Shown here piece after piece: positions 9,834-19,300 of a DNA stretch of 64,000 bases (the first letter of the stretch is position 1; each line of letters starts with the position of its first letter). The notes below the pieces were generated by a model, which had not been told where the DNA came from, did not search any database, and was given only the letters and a program-made list of their open reading frames with translations. Origin of the DNA: Duganella lactea (GTDB taxonomy: Bacteria; Pseudomonadota; Gammaproteobacteria; Burkholderiales; Burkholderiaceae_D); contig NZ_WWCP01000008.1 of NCBI RefSeq assembly GCF_009857505.1, positions 62,001-126,000 on the forward strand. Direction: 5' to 3'. The translations under genes were made by a program, and so were the position numbers.

Positions 9834-12731
9834 TTAGCGGAACTTGTATTCCGCCGTCACGCGCACCATGCGGCCCTGTACGTCGGCGTAATTTTGCGGG
9901 ATCACGCCGCTGCCGTCGAAGTTGAACTCACGCAGGTCGACCGGTGGCCGGCGGTTGGTGACGTTACGCAGGTTCAGCGACAGCGTCAGGTCCTTGATGC
10001 CGCTGTAGCTGACGTTGTAGTCCAGCCGCCCGTAGGCCTTGATCCGGCATTCGTCGCTGCTCCAGCCCAGCTTGTTGCAACCTTCCTGCGTGTAATTGTT
10101 GTCGAAGAAGTCGGTGTTCAGCGAGGTCTTGCTGTTGTACACCAGGCGCAGGCTGTTGGTGAACTGGCCGGTGCGCAACGCGGCGTTGAGGTTGGCCACC
10201 AGTTTGGAGTAGCCGTAGCGGCCGGCCAGATTGTCGCCATAGTTGTTCAGCGTCGAGCTGAAGTTCTTCAAGCTCAGCAGGTAGGTCGCGTCGACGCCCA
10301 GGTCGAGACGGCCGTAAGGCGTATCGAAGCGCGAGCTGCCGCTCACGTCCACACCGCTGGTCTTGGTGCGCGACACGTTCTCGAACTTGCCGGTGGTCGA
10401 GACCAGCGGGCCGTCACTGACGCCGTATTTGGCCCGTTCCGCCGCCGTGAACGTCTTGTCCTGCGTCAGCGGTGCGCGGTTGATGACGCCCGGCGCCTGG
10501 TCGGCCTCGGCCGCCAGCAGATCGTCCACCGACTTCAGGCCGATTTCATCCTTGCGCTCGATGTGCCAGTAGTCCAGCGACAGGCTGGTGCCCTTGACCG
10601 GTTCCAGCACGAAGCCGGCGGTGGCGCTGTGGGTGACTTCCGGTTTCAGGTTGGGGTTGTTGCTGACGATGCTGGCGGTGCCGGCCGAGCATTCGTTCTG
10701 GGCGACCGTGTCGGCGCGCGCCAGCAGCAGGGCCTGGTTCGGGTCCGAGCCTGGCAGGGCGTTGGCGGCCTTGCGCAGATCGTCGGCCAGCGCGTTGGCC
10801 TGGTTGCAACGTTTCGGATCCTGGGCGGTGACGAACGCGAACTTGGTCGAGGTGGCGCTTTCGGTCAGGTTCGGCGCGCGGAAGCCGCCCTCGAAGGTGG
10901 CGCGCAGCAGCAGCGACGGGGTGGCCTCGAAGCGGGCCGCGACCTTGGGCGAGACGTGGGCGTCGAAGCCAGGGAATTTGTCGACGCGGGCGGCGCCGAT
11001 CAGCTCCAGTTTCTGGGTGACGGGCAGGTTGACTTCGGCAAACACCGCTTCGCTGGTGCGGCTGGCGTTGGCCGAGGCGTCGCCATAGCCGACGATGTCG
11101 CCGTCGCGCAGGTTCTCGGTCGGGGTGATATTGAATTTCTCATGGCGCACCTCGCCACCGACGGCGATGCCGATGGCGCGATCGCCGATCCTGCCCAGTT
11201 CGCCGGAGATCTTGCCGTCGATGAAGTATTGCGTGATCTTGCCGTCATAGCCCTGCTCGGGGAACAGCTGGCGCAGCACGTCCGGCGAGTTGGTCTGGCC
11301 CAGCTTGTAGCCGTGGTTGAAGAAGTTGGGGTCGGCGGCGGTGTACTGGCAATAGCCGGGGAAGTTGGCCTCGCAGTTGGGGTCGCCGGCCAGCGTCTTG
11401 GTGTAGTCGCCCACCAGCGCCTTGAAGCCGCTGTCGCTGATCGAGCCGTTGTGGCGCGACTTGGTCTTGCTGCCCATCACGCCGACCGCGGTGTCCCAGT
11501 CGTAGTTGCCGGCCAGCGTGCCGCGCAGGCCGGTCAGCAGACGGTATTGGTCGCTGTCGTTCGGGCTCTGATCCGGCGCATCGGCGTAACGGTAGCGCAG
11601 TTCCAGCGGCGCGCCGGTGGTGTTGAGCGGCGAGTCCGGCGACAGGAAACGGTAACCGAAGGTCTTGCCCAGACCGGTGCGTGGATCGCCCCAGATGGCA
11701 TCCGTGTTGGCCGAGCCGTAGTTGCCGGGGGCGCCGGTGTAGGTGGTCTTGGTCTTGGAGTACAGCAGTTCCGAATAACTTTCGATGCCGTTGCCCACGT
11801 TCAGCTTGCCGGACAGCAGCAGGTTGGCGCGGTCGGCCTTGGGAACCGCCTCGAAGTGCGCAAAGCGATCGAATACGCACAGGCCGGCGGCGCTGAGGGT
11901 GGCGCAGCCCGCCACCGGACCCTGGCCGATCAGGTTGCCGGGATAGCTGTAGGTCGACGGCGCCCCGCGATTGCCGAACATCAGACCGCTCTTCGGCGCC
12001 ACGGCCGAGAATTTCTGGCCATACGCGGGGTTGATGTCGTCCAGCACGTCGCGCCAGATCACGTTGTCGCGGTGGAACACCTCGACGTTGGCCAGAATAT
12101 TGTAGCCATCCTTGCTGTAGTCGCCCCAGCCGGCCGTCAGGCTGGCGGTCTTGGTCTTGAATTGTTCATTGGCGACCGACTGCTCATAGCTGCCGCGCGC
12201 CTGCACCCCCTGGAAGTCGTCGCGGGTGATGATGTTGATGACGCCGGCGACGGCGTCGGAGCCGTAAATGGCGGAGCCGCCATTGCGCAGCACTTCGATG
12301 CGCTCGATCGCGTCCAGCGGCAACGCGTCGAGGTTGGTGAACACCTCGTTGTAGTCGGCCAGCGCATACGGCGCCACGCGACGGGAGTTGAGCAGGATCA
12401 GCGTCGATTGCTTGCCCAGGTTGCGCAGCGACGCCGACGAGGCGCCGCCGGCGAAGGAGTTTGAACCGCCGATATCGGACAGGCTGCCGGTGGAGGAGGT
12501 CAGTGTGTCGATGACCTCGCGCACGGAATTGACGCCGAGACGATTAATATCCTCACGACGAAGGATACTAACCGGCGTCGCGGTTTCCGCATCGATACGT
12601 TTAATATTCGAGCCGGTAATCACGACCTTTTCGATGGGTTTGGCGCTGTCGTCCTGTGCTAATACCACTTGAGAGGAACCGAGTGTCAAGGCGACCGCGA
12701 TCACGCCGGTCTTTAAAGCGATCTTGTTCAT
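9834..12731 (-). CDS. TonB-dependent outer-membrane receptor (TBDR 2)
   Basis: A 965-residue receptor. The signal peptide covers residues 1-25 (MNKIALKTGVIAVALTLGS..LAQ), and the plug about 30-165, with VVITGSNIKRIDAETATPV, LRNLGKQSTLILLNSRRV and YGSDAVAGVINIITRDDFQG. The remainder is barrel with a typical late block NPNLKPEVTHSATAGFVLEP. GGGAG stands seven bases before the ATG. Its signal peptide lacks the SRS-R motif shared by five other receptors in the window, so it belongs to a separate subgroup. The C-terminus reads EYKFR, with an Arg after the usual terminal Phe. The substrate is unknown. Confidence 0.93.
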   Translation of the reverse strand: MNKIALKTGVIAVALTLGSSQVVLAQDDSAKPIEKVVITGSNIKRIDAETATPVSILRREDINRLGVNSVREVIDTLTSSTGSLSDIGGSNSFAGGASSASLRNLGKQSTLILLNSRRVAPYALADYNEVFTNLDALPLDAIERIEVLRNGGSAIYGSDAVAGVINIITRDDFQGVQARGSYEQSVANEQFKTKTASLTAGWGDYSKDGYNILANVEVFHRDNVIWRDVLDDINPAYGQKFSAVAPKSGLMFGNRGAPSTYSYPGNLIGQGPVAGCATLSAAGLCVFDRFAHFEAVPKADRANLLLSGKLNVGNGIESYSELLYSKTKTTYTGAPGNYGSANTDAIWGDPRTGLGKTFGYRFLSPDSPLNTTGAPLELRYRYADAPDQSPNDSDQYRLLTGLRGTLAGNYDWDTAVGVMGSKTKSRHNGSISDSGFKALVGDYTKTLAGDPNCEANFPGYCQYTAADPNFFNHGYKLGQTNSPDVLRQLFPEQGYDGKITQYFIDGKISGELGRIGDRAIGIAVGGEVRHEKFNITPTENLRDGDIVGYGDASANASRTSEAVFAEVNLPVTQKLELIGAARVDKFPGFDAHVSPKVAARFEATPSLLLRATFEGGFRAPNLTESATSTKFAFVTAQDPKRCNQANALADDLRKAANALPGSDPNQALLLARADTVAQNECSAGTASIVSNNPNLKPEVTHSATAGFVLEPVKGTSLSLDYWHIERKDEIGLKSVDDLLAAEADQAPGVINRAPLTQDKTFTAAERAKYGVSDGPLVSTTGKFENVSRTKTSGVDVSGSSRFDTPYGRLDLGVDATYLLSLKNFSSTLNNYGDNLAGRYGYSKLVANLNAALRTGQFTNSLRLVYNSKTSLNTDFFDNNYTQEGCNKLGWSSDECRIKAYGRLDYNVSYSGIKDLTLSLNLRNVTNRRPPVDLREFNFDGSGVIPQNYADVQGRMVRVTAEYKFR

Positions 12732-12949
12732 TTAAACTCCCGAATCTATTTTGTTTTAATAAGGCTTGCTCTGTTAATGGGTGTGTACAGAGTGAAATTA
12801 GTATAAGCAGCAATGCCGTGCGCACTACTGTTCATGTGTAAAAACAACACTATTGCCTATCCAATCGGTAATGTAAGGCCTCGCAAGGGCAACAGGCGTC
12901 GTATAAACGCAACCATCGCCTGCATTAAAGCCAAGTATTAGCCTGATCG

Positions 12950-12964
12950 TGCCAATTATTGGCA
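12950..12964. promoter_or_regulatory. Perfect palindrome in the TBDR 2 upstream region
   Basis: TGCCAAT-T-ATTGGCA, a perfect 7-1-7 inverted repeat about 220 bases upstream of the TBDR 2 start and just behind the terminator of the Cache gene. It has the size of a dimeric repressor or activator site; no regulator can be named. Confidence 0.35.
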
Positions 12965-12976
12965 TGATTTAGACGT

Positions 12977-13002
12977 AAAAAAAAGCCGGGAATATCCCGG
13001 CT
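12977..13002 (-). terminator. Intrinsic terminator after the Cache-domain gene
   Basis: On the minus strand, GCCGGGA-TAT-TCCCGGC is followed by eight T (complement of 12977-12984). It lies 18 bases after the stop codon. Confidence 0.9.
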
Positions 13003-13020
13003 TGATGGCTGCATTGAACG

Positions 13021-13476
13021 TTATTTATAAGCGCCCGATCCGATCAGAAAATCATCGACGCGTTCGATATAACCTTCTTTTAATTCCACCGTTTTGGTGA
13101 CCGGATTCGGCCATTTAAACGTCACCCAGCCACTGCCGCGTGTTTTGGCGATGGCGATCATTTCCTTGATCATGAATCGGCCCTCATTATCTTTGAGGCC
13201 GATGCGTGCCGTGCCGACCATTTGCGGATTATTACCGTGAGCTAATACCGTGCCTTGAAAGTCATACACATACACATACAGATCGCGGTCATGGAAGTGG
13301 CGATTGGCCGGATCGGAAATGGCGGCAAAGGTTTTGTCCCGGCCCTCGGCCTTGACCATCGCCACCGCCCGCTTGACCATGGCGACCGCCTCCGCCCGGC
13401 TGCCTTTTTGTGCCGCCGCCGCCGCGATGCCACATAGCGCCAGGGTCAATGCCGCCGCCGTCACCCATGCCTTCAT
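13021..13476 (-). CDS. Secreted single-Cache-domain protein
   Basis: A 151-residue protein with a signal peptide (residues 1 to about 22, ending AAAAA) followed by one sCache_2-type sensor domain. Family features are AVAMVKAEGRDKTFAAISD, the core HDRDLYVYVYDFQGTVLAHG, the ligand-pocket segment NPQMVGTARIGLKDNEGRFMIKEMI, and GWVTFKWPNPVTKTVELKEGYIERVDDFLIGSG. Such domains usually form the extracytoplasmic part of chemoreceptors and kinases and bind small organic acids. Here the domain stands alone, with no membrane anchor or output domain, so it is probably a periplasmic binding or accessory protein. AGGAG precedes the ATG by seven bases. Confidence 0.85.
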   Translation of the reverse strand: MKAWVTAAALTLALCGIAAAAAQKGSRAEAVAMVKRAVAMVKAEGRDKTFAAISDPANRHFHDRDLYVYVYDFQGTVLAHGNNPQMVGTARIGLKDNEGRFMIKEMIAIAKTRGSGWVTFKWPNPVTKTVELKEGYIERVDDFLIGSGAYK

Positions 13477-13570
13477 CCGATTTCTCCTCTGTTAATGGCG
13501 GCGCCGGCCGCGCCCATGGATAGGCTGTCCATATTAGCGCAGCCGGCCGGGCGGAAGAGTGTCGATGTTG

Positions 13571-16312
13571 CTAAGTGGCAACGTTATCGCCGAATAAACT
13601 ATCCCATAGCGCGCGCACCTGCGCCGCCCGCGCCGCCACCGGCGCCGGATCGATGCGCGCCAAGTCCTGACCCTGCAGTCGCAACTGGTGCTGCAGCTTG
13701 CGATACTGGCGGTAGGCGTCGGCCACGCTGGCGGCCAGGCCGGCGTCGATCAGGCCCAGCTCGGCGCACATGCGCAACAGGGCGATATTGCCGAAATTGG
13801 CGGTCAGCTGCGGGTAGTCGTGGGCGTGCTGCAGCACCAGGTATTGGACGATGAACTCGATGTCGATCATGCCGCCCGGGTCTTGCTTGAGGTCGAACAG
13901 CGCGCTGGTGTTCGGCTTGGCGTCCACCATGCGCTTGCGCATCGCGATGACTTCCGGCTTCAGCGGCCCGTCGGCCGGCCGCCGCTTGCGCAGCACCGCC
14001 TCGCGGATCTGCTCGAAGCGCTGGCCGATGGCGACGTCGCCGGCGCAGTAGCGGGCGCGGGTCAGCGCCTGGTGTTCCCACACCCACGCGGCGTCGCTCT
14101 GGTATTTCTCGAACGCCGACACCGACGACACCAGCATGCCGCTGGCGCCGTCCGGGCGCAGCGCGGTGTCGATGTCGAACAGGATGCCGGCCGAGGTGTG
14201 CGAGGTCATCCAGGTGATGAAGCGCTGCGCCAGCTTGGCGTACTGGGCCGGCGCCTCCTGGTCCGGGTCGTCGTACAGGAAGATCACGTCGAGGTCGGAT
14301 ACATAGCCCAGCTCCTTGCCGCCCAGCTTGCCGTAGGCGATGACGGTGAACAGCGGCACTTCGCGGTGGCGCGTGGCCACCGTCTGCCACACCGCCTTGA
14401 TGGTGGCGGCGACGATGGTGTCGGCCAGCGCCGACAGGTGGTCGGCCAGTTTTTCCACCGTCAGGTCGCCGGCCAGGTCTTGCGCCAGCAGGTGGAACAG
14501 CTGGGCGTGGTGGATTTCGCGCAGGATGTCCATCTGGCGCTCGGTGTCGCCGGGGGCGGCGCCCAGTTGCAGGTCGATGTCGGCCGCCAGCGCCACCGGG
14601 TCGAACACGGCGGTACGGATGCGGTCGTCCAGCAACTCGTCGAGCAGGATCGGGTGCTGGCTGAGGAATTTGGCGGCCCAGCCGCTGGCGTGCACCATGC
14701 GGATCACCCGCGCCAGCGTGTGCGGGTACTCGGTCAGCAGCGACAGGTAGGCGGCGCGGCGGGCGATGGCTTCGAGGAAGTCCAGCAGCCGGCCCAGCGT
14801 GGCCAGCTGGTCGCCGCCGCTGGACTCGCGCGCCGCCTGGATAATCAGCGGCAGCGCGCTGTTGATCAGTCCCTGTAGCCGGTTGCGGCTCGCCTCGGGC
14901 AGCGATTGCAGCCGCGGCGCCTGCCAGGTGGCGATCAGGCGCCGCGTGGCGTCCTCCGGCGCGTCGAAGCCCAGCGCGGCAAAGCGGGCGACCAGCGCTT
15001 CGCGGTTGTCCGGATCGGCGCATTCGTTGCTCGATTGCAGCTCGATATCATGTTCGCCGCTTTCGGTCTTGTCCGAGAACATCTCGTCGAACTGGCCGGC
15101 GACGAACTGGCGGTGCGCGTCGAGCTGCGTCAGCAAGGTGGCCACGTCGGGCAGGCCCATCATGGCGGCCACAGCCTGGCGGTCCTCGTCGTTGGCCGGC
15201 AGCGTGTGGGTCTGGGCGTCGTCCAGGTATTGCAGCCGGTGCTCCAGATTGCGCAGGAAGGTGTAGGACGCCAGCAGTTGGTAGACGATGGCGTGGCTCA
15301 GCAAGCCTTTCTCGGCGATGATGCGCAAGGTGGTGCGGGTCGAGCGGTCGCGCAGCGCGGCGTCGCGGCCGCCGCGGATCAGCTGGAACACCTGGGCCAG
15401 GAACTCGATTTCGCGGATGCCGCCGCGGCCCAGCTTGACGTTGTTGCTGCGGTCCGGGTGCAGCCGCTCCTGGCGGTTGACCTCGGCGCGGATCTGCGCG
15501 TGCATATTGCGGATGGCGTCGATCACGCCGAAGTCCAGGTAGCGGCGGAAGCAGAACGGGCGGACGATCGCCTCCAGCGCGGCGATGTCGACCGCGCGGC
15601 CGGTGACCGCGCGCGCCTTGACCCAGGCGTAGCGTTCCCATTCGCGCCCCTGCACGATCAGGTAGTTCTCCACCATGCCCAGGCTGGCCGCCAGCGGCCC
15701 CGAGTTGCCATTCGGCCGCAAGGCCATATCGACGCGGAACGTGTAGCCATCCTCGGTGATCTCCGCCAGCGCGGCGATCAGCTTCTTGCCCAGGCGAACG
15801 AAGAACTCGTGATTGGACAGGCTGCGCTGGCCCGGCCCGGCGGCGGTGTCGCCATCCTCCGGGTAGACGAAGATCAGGTCGATGTCGGACGAGACATTCA
15901 GTTCGCCGCCGCCTTGCTTGCCCATGGCCAACACCATCATTTCCTGCGGCTGGCCGGAATCGTGACCGATCGGCTGGCCGTGCAGCGCCACCATTTCGGC
16001 GTGCAACGTCGCCAGATGTCGCTGGATGGCGAAGTCGGCGAAGCGGGTCATGGTTGCCACCACCTCGGCCAGATTGGCCTGGCCTGCCAGGTCGCGCCGG
16101 ATCAGCGTGCAGACCAGCAGATTGCGCAGGCGGCGCATGGCGCGCGGCAGCGGCAGGCTGTTTTCTGCTTCTATTTGTAAATAATGGGCCAGATCGATGT
16201 CGGCAAGCGATAATTGCGACAGCGCGTCGGCCTTGGCGGCACGGTCGGGCGCGGCCGCGAGCCAGCGCTGGTAGAAACGGGAGACGGACGCTGAGACGGA
16301 CGGTGAACTCAT
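13571..16312 (-). CDS. glnE: Bifunctional glutamine synthetase adenylyltransferase/deadenylyltransferase
   Basis: A 913-residue enzyme that adenylylates (inactivates) and deadenylylates (reactivates) glutamine synthetase in response to PII and glutamine. Both nucleotidyltransferase domains are intact. The N-terminal deadenylylating site is GGGELNVSSDIDLIF (about 134-148), and the C-terminal adenylylating site is GKLGGKELGYVSDLDVIF (about 661-678), each with its Asp pair. GlnD/PII-linked helical regions lie between. The length fits the family. It is divergent from the yhdP-like gene with 78 bases between starts; no clear Shine-Dalgarno is seen. Confidence 0.96.
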   Translation of the reverse strand: MSSPSVSASVSRFYQRWLAAAPDRAAKADALSQLSLADIDLAHYLQIEAENSLPLPRAMRRLRNLLVCTLIRRDLAGQANLAEVVATMTRFADFAIQRHLATLHAEMVALHGQPIGHDSGQPQEMMVLAMGKQGGGELNVSSDIDLIFVYPEDGDTAAGPGQRSLSNHEFFVRLGKKLIAALAEITEDGYTFRVDMALRPNGNSGPLAASLGMVENYLIVQGREWERYAWVKARAVTGRAVDIAALEAIVRPFCFRRYLDFGVIDAIRNMHAQIRAEVNRQERLHPDRSNNVKLGRGGIREIEFLAQVFQLIRGGRDAALRDRSTRTTLRIIAEKGLLSHAIVYQLLASYTFLRNLEHRLQYLDDAQTHTLPANDEDRQAVAAMMGLPDVATLLTQLDAHRQFVAGQFDEMFSDKTESGEHDIELQSSNECADPDNREALVARFAALGFDAPEDATRRLIATWQAPRLQSLPEASRNRLQGLINSALPLIIQAARESSGGDQLATLGRLLDFLEAIARRAAYLSLLTEYPHTLARVIRMVHASGWAAKFLSQHPILLDELLDDRIRTAVFDPVALAADIDLQLGAAPGDTERQMDILREIHHAQLFHLLAQDLAGDLTVEKLADHLSALADTIVAATIKAVWQTVATRHREVPLFTVIAYGKLGGKELGYVSDLDVIFLYDDPDQEAPAQYAKLAQRFITWMTSHTSAGILFDIDTALRPDGASGMLVSSVSAFEKYQSDAAWVWEHQALTRARYCAGDVAIGQRFEQIREAVLRKRRPADGPLKPEVIAMRKRMVDAKPNTSALFDLKQDPGGMIDIEFIVQYLVLQHAHDYPQLTANFGNIALLRMCAELGLIDAGLAASVADAYRQYRKLQHQLRLQGQDLARIDPAPVAARAAQVRALWDSLFGDNVAT

Positions 16313-16390
16313 GAGGGGATAAGGTAGAATTGCTCCAGAGACCGAGTTTAGCTATTTATTTGATGTATGGCCTGATTTATTAGCGTATTG

Positions 16391-19300
16391 ATGCAAAAAA
16401 CAGAAGAGGAGACCGTGACAGGCGAAGGCCCGTTGGCCGCGCGCTGGCATCGGCTTCGTGCCGCCTATCGGTTCTGCAACCAGGCCACCCACCATATGCT
16501 GGGCTTCACGCTGAAGCTGGCGCTGCTGGTGTATTTCGCCTTCACCATCCTGTTCCTGACGCTGCGCTATGTGGTGCTGCCGAATATCGACCATTACCGC
16601 GACGATATTGAGCGCGCCGCCAGCGGCGCGCTCGGCAACCAGGTCACCATTTCCCGCGTCTACGCCTCGTGGCACGGCTTCCGTCCGCATCTGTTCCTCG
16701 GCGACGTGGTGCTGCACGACCAGCAGGGCCGGCCGGCGCTGAGCTTGCCGAGCGTGTCGGCCACGCTGTCGTGGTGGACCGTGATGACCGGCACGGTGCG
16801 CTTCCAGGCGCTGGAGCTGAACCGTCCCGACCTGAACATTCTGCGCGACCGCGACGGCAAGCTGTACGTGGCCGGTATCTTCATCGATCCGGACCAGCCG
16901 AGTGACGGCAAGGGTCTGGACTGGCTGCTGAGCCAGCGCCTGATTGTGATCCACGAGGGCCGCGTGCAATGGACCGACCAGGCGCGCGCCGCGCCGCCGC
17001 TGACGCTCGACAATGTGACGCTGGCGCTGCAAAACAACTGGCTGCACCACGCCTTCTCGCTGCGCGCGACGCCGCCGGCCGCGCTGGCCGCGCCGCTCGA
17101 CGTGCGCGCCGACTTCACCCATCCGGCGTTCGGCGCGCGCATTTCCAATGTGTCGATGTGGAAGGGCGAGCTGTACGCCGACCTGCGCCAGGCCGATCTG
17201 CTGGCGTGGAAAACCTGGATCGACTACCCGTTTGAACTGCGCAAGGGCGGCGGTTCGTTGCGCGCCTGGATTGGCGTCGACCAGTCGCGCCTGACCAGCG
17301 TCACCGCCGATGTCGGCCTGAACGATATCACCGCCGTGCTGGGCCAGGAATTGCCGCTGCTGGACTTGCAGCAGCTGAGCGGGCGCATCGACCTCCGCGA
17401 AGACATCCGTCCACCGCTGGCGCATAACGGCGCGGGCGCGGCCACGCCGCGTTTCGGCGCGCTGGGCCACACGCTGGCGCTGCGCGACCTGACCTTGACC
17501 ACCCGCGACGGCCTGGTGATGGCGCCGACCTCGCTGTCGGAAACCTATGTGGCGGCGGCCGGCGCCCGGCCGGAGAAGGTCGAGGTGCGCGCGCGCCAGC
17601 TGGACCTGCAAACGCTGGCCGGCCTGGCCGAGCGCCTGCCCTTGTCCGCGCAGCAGCACAAGCTGGTGGCCGGTTTCGCGCCGCGCGGTCTGCTGCAGAA
17701 TTTCTCCGCCGAATGGCAGGGCACGTTCCCGGCCTTGCAGACCTACCGCGTCAAGGGCGACCTGGTGGGACTGGGCCTGAAGCCGCAGCCGCCGCGCCTG
17801 CCGCAGCCGAAGACCGGCAAGACGCCGGCCATCGCCGGCCTGCCGGCCATTCCCGGCTTCGACAACCTCAGCGGCTCGATCGACGCCACCGAGCACGGTG
17901 GCAGCTTCAACCTCGACTCGCGGCAACTGGTGTTGCAGATGCCGGATTATTTCGCCGAGGCGTCGATGCCGTTCGACCATCTGAACCTGAAGGCGCGCTG
18001 GTCGTTCGAGGCCAACAACCATCTGCTGTTCCAGATCGACAGCATGGATTTCGCGCAGGAAGGCTTGCAGGGCGCGTTGCAGGGTTCGCATCTGCTGTCG
18101 CTGGACGGTAAGGGACCCGGCAAGGTCGACCTGACCGGCACGCTGACCGGCTTCCAGATCAACCGTATCGGCCGCTACCTGCCGATGCAGACGCCGCACG
18201 ACCTCAGCCAATGGCTGAGCGGCGCGCTGGAGGGCGGCGAGGCGACCGAGGTGAGCATCCGCCTGCGCGGCGATCTGGCGCATTTCCCCTTCCACGGCGA
18301 GCACAAGGCGCACGGCGAGTTCCGCGTCGCCGGCAAGCTCAACGATGCGAAGCTGAACTACGAGCCGGGCTATTACCTGCACGACGGCAAGGAGCTGGGC
18401 AAGGACGGCAAGCCGCTGCCGCTGTGGCCGCAGGCCGAGCACATCAAGGGCAGCTTTGTGTTCGAGCGCGCGCGCATGGAAATCCGCGGCGACACCGCCA
18501 CCACCGGCGGCGTCGCGCTGAGCAATGTGAAGGCGGTGATTCCCGACCTCAGCATCCACGATTCGATGCTGGAAATCGACGGCAACGCGGCCGGGCCGAT
18601 GCAGGAGTTCCTCAAGTATGTGACGATCAGCCCGGTGCTGGACTGGATCTCGCACTTCACCGATGAAACGCAGGCGAGCGGCAACGCCAAGCTGGCGCTG
18701 AGCCTGCGCATTCCGCTGGCGCACGCCATCGACACCAAGGTCAACGGCACGCTGGCGCTGGCCGGCAACGACATCACGCTGATGAACGATCTGCCGGTGG
18801 TGCAGTCGGCGCAGGGCAAGATTGAATTCAACGAACGCGGCGTCAATTTGAACCAGCTGTCGGGCAACTTCCTCGGCGGGCCGGTGTCGATCACCGGCGG
18901 CACGCAGAAGGACAATGCCATCGTCGTGCGGCTGGGGGGGACGGTCACCGCCGACGGCTTCCGCCAGACCTACGCCATGCCGGCCATGCAGCGCCTGGCC
19001 GACCACTTCTCCGGCGCCACGCGCTACAGCGGCACGGTGACGGTGCGCGACCACCAGGTGCAGATCGCGGTCGATTCCAGCCTGAACGGCCTGGCGCTCG
19101 ACCTGCCGGCGCCGCTGCAGAAAACCGCCGCCGACAGCATGCCGGTGCGCTTCCTGCTGAGCTCGGGCCTGACGCCGGACGCGGCCGGCCTGCTGCACGA
19201 CGACATCCGCATCAGCCTGGGCACTAGCGTGGCGGCGCGCTATCAGCGCCAGAAGCAGGGCCGGCAGCACTGGCAACTGGTGCGCGGCGGCATCGGCGTC

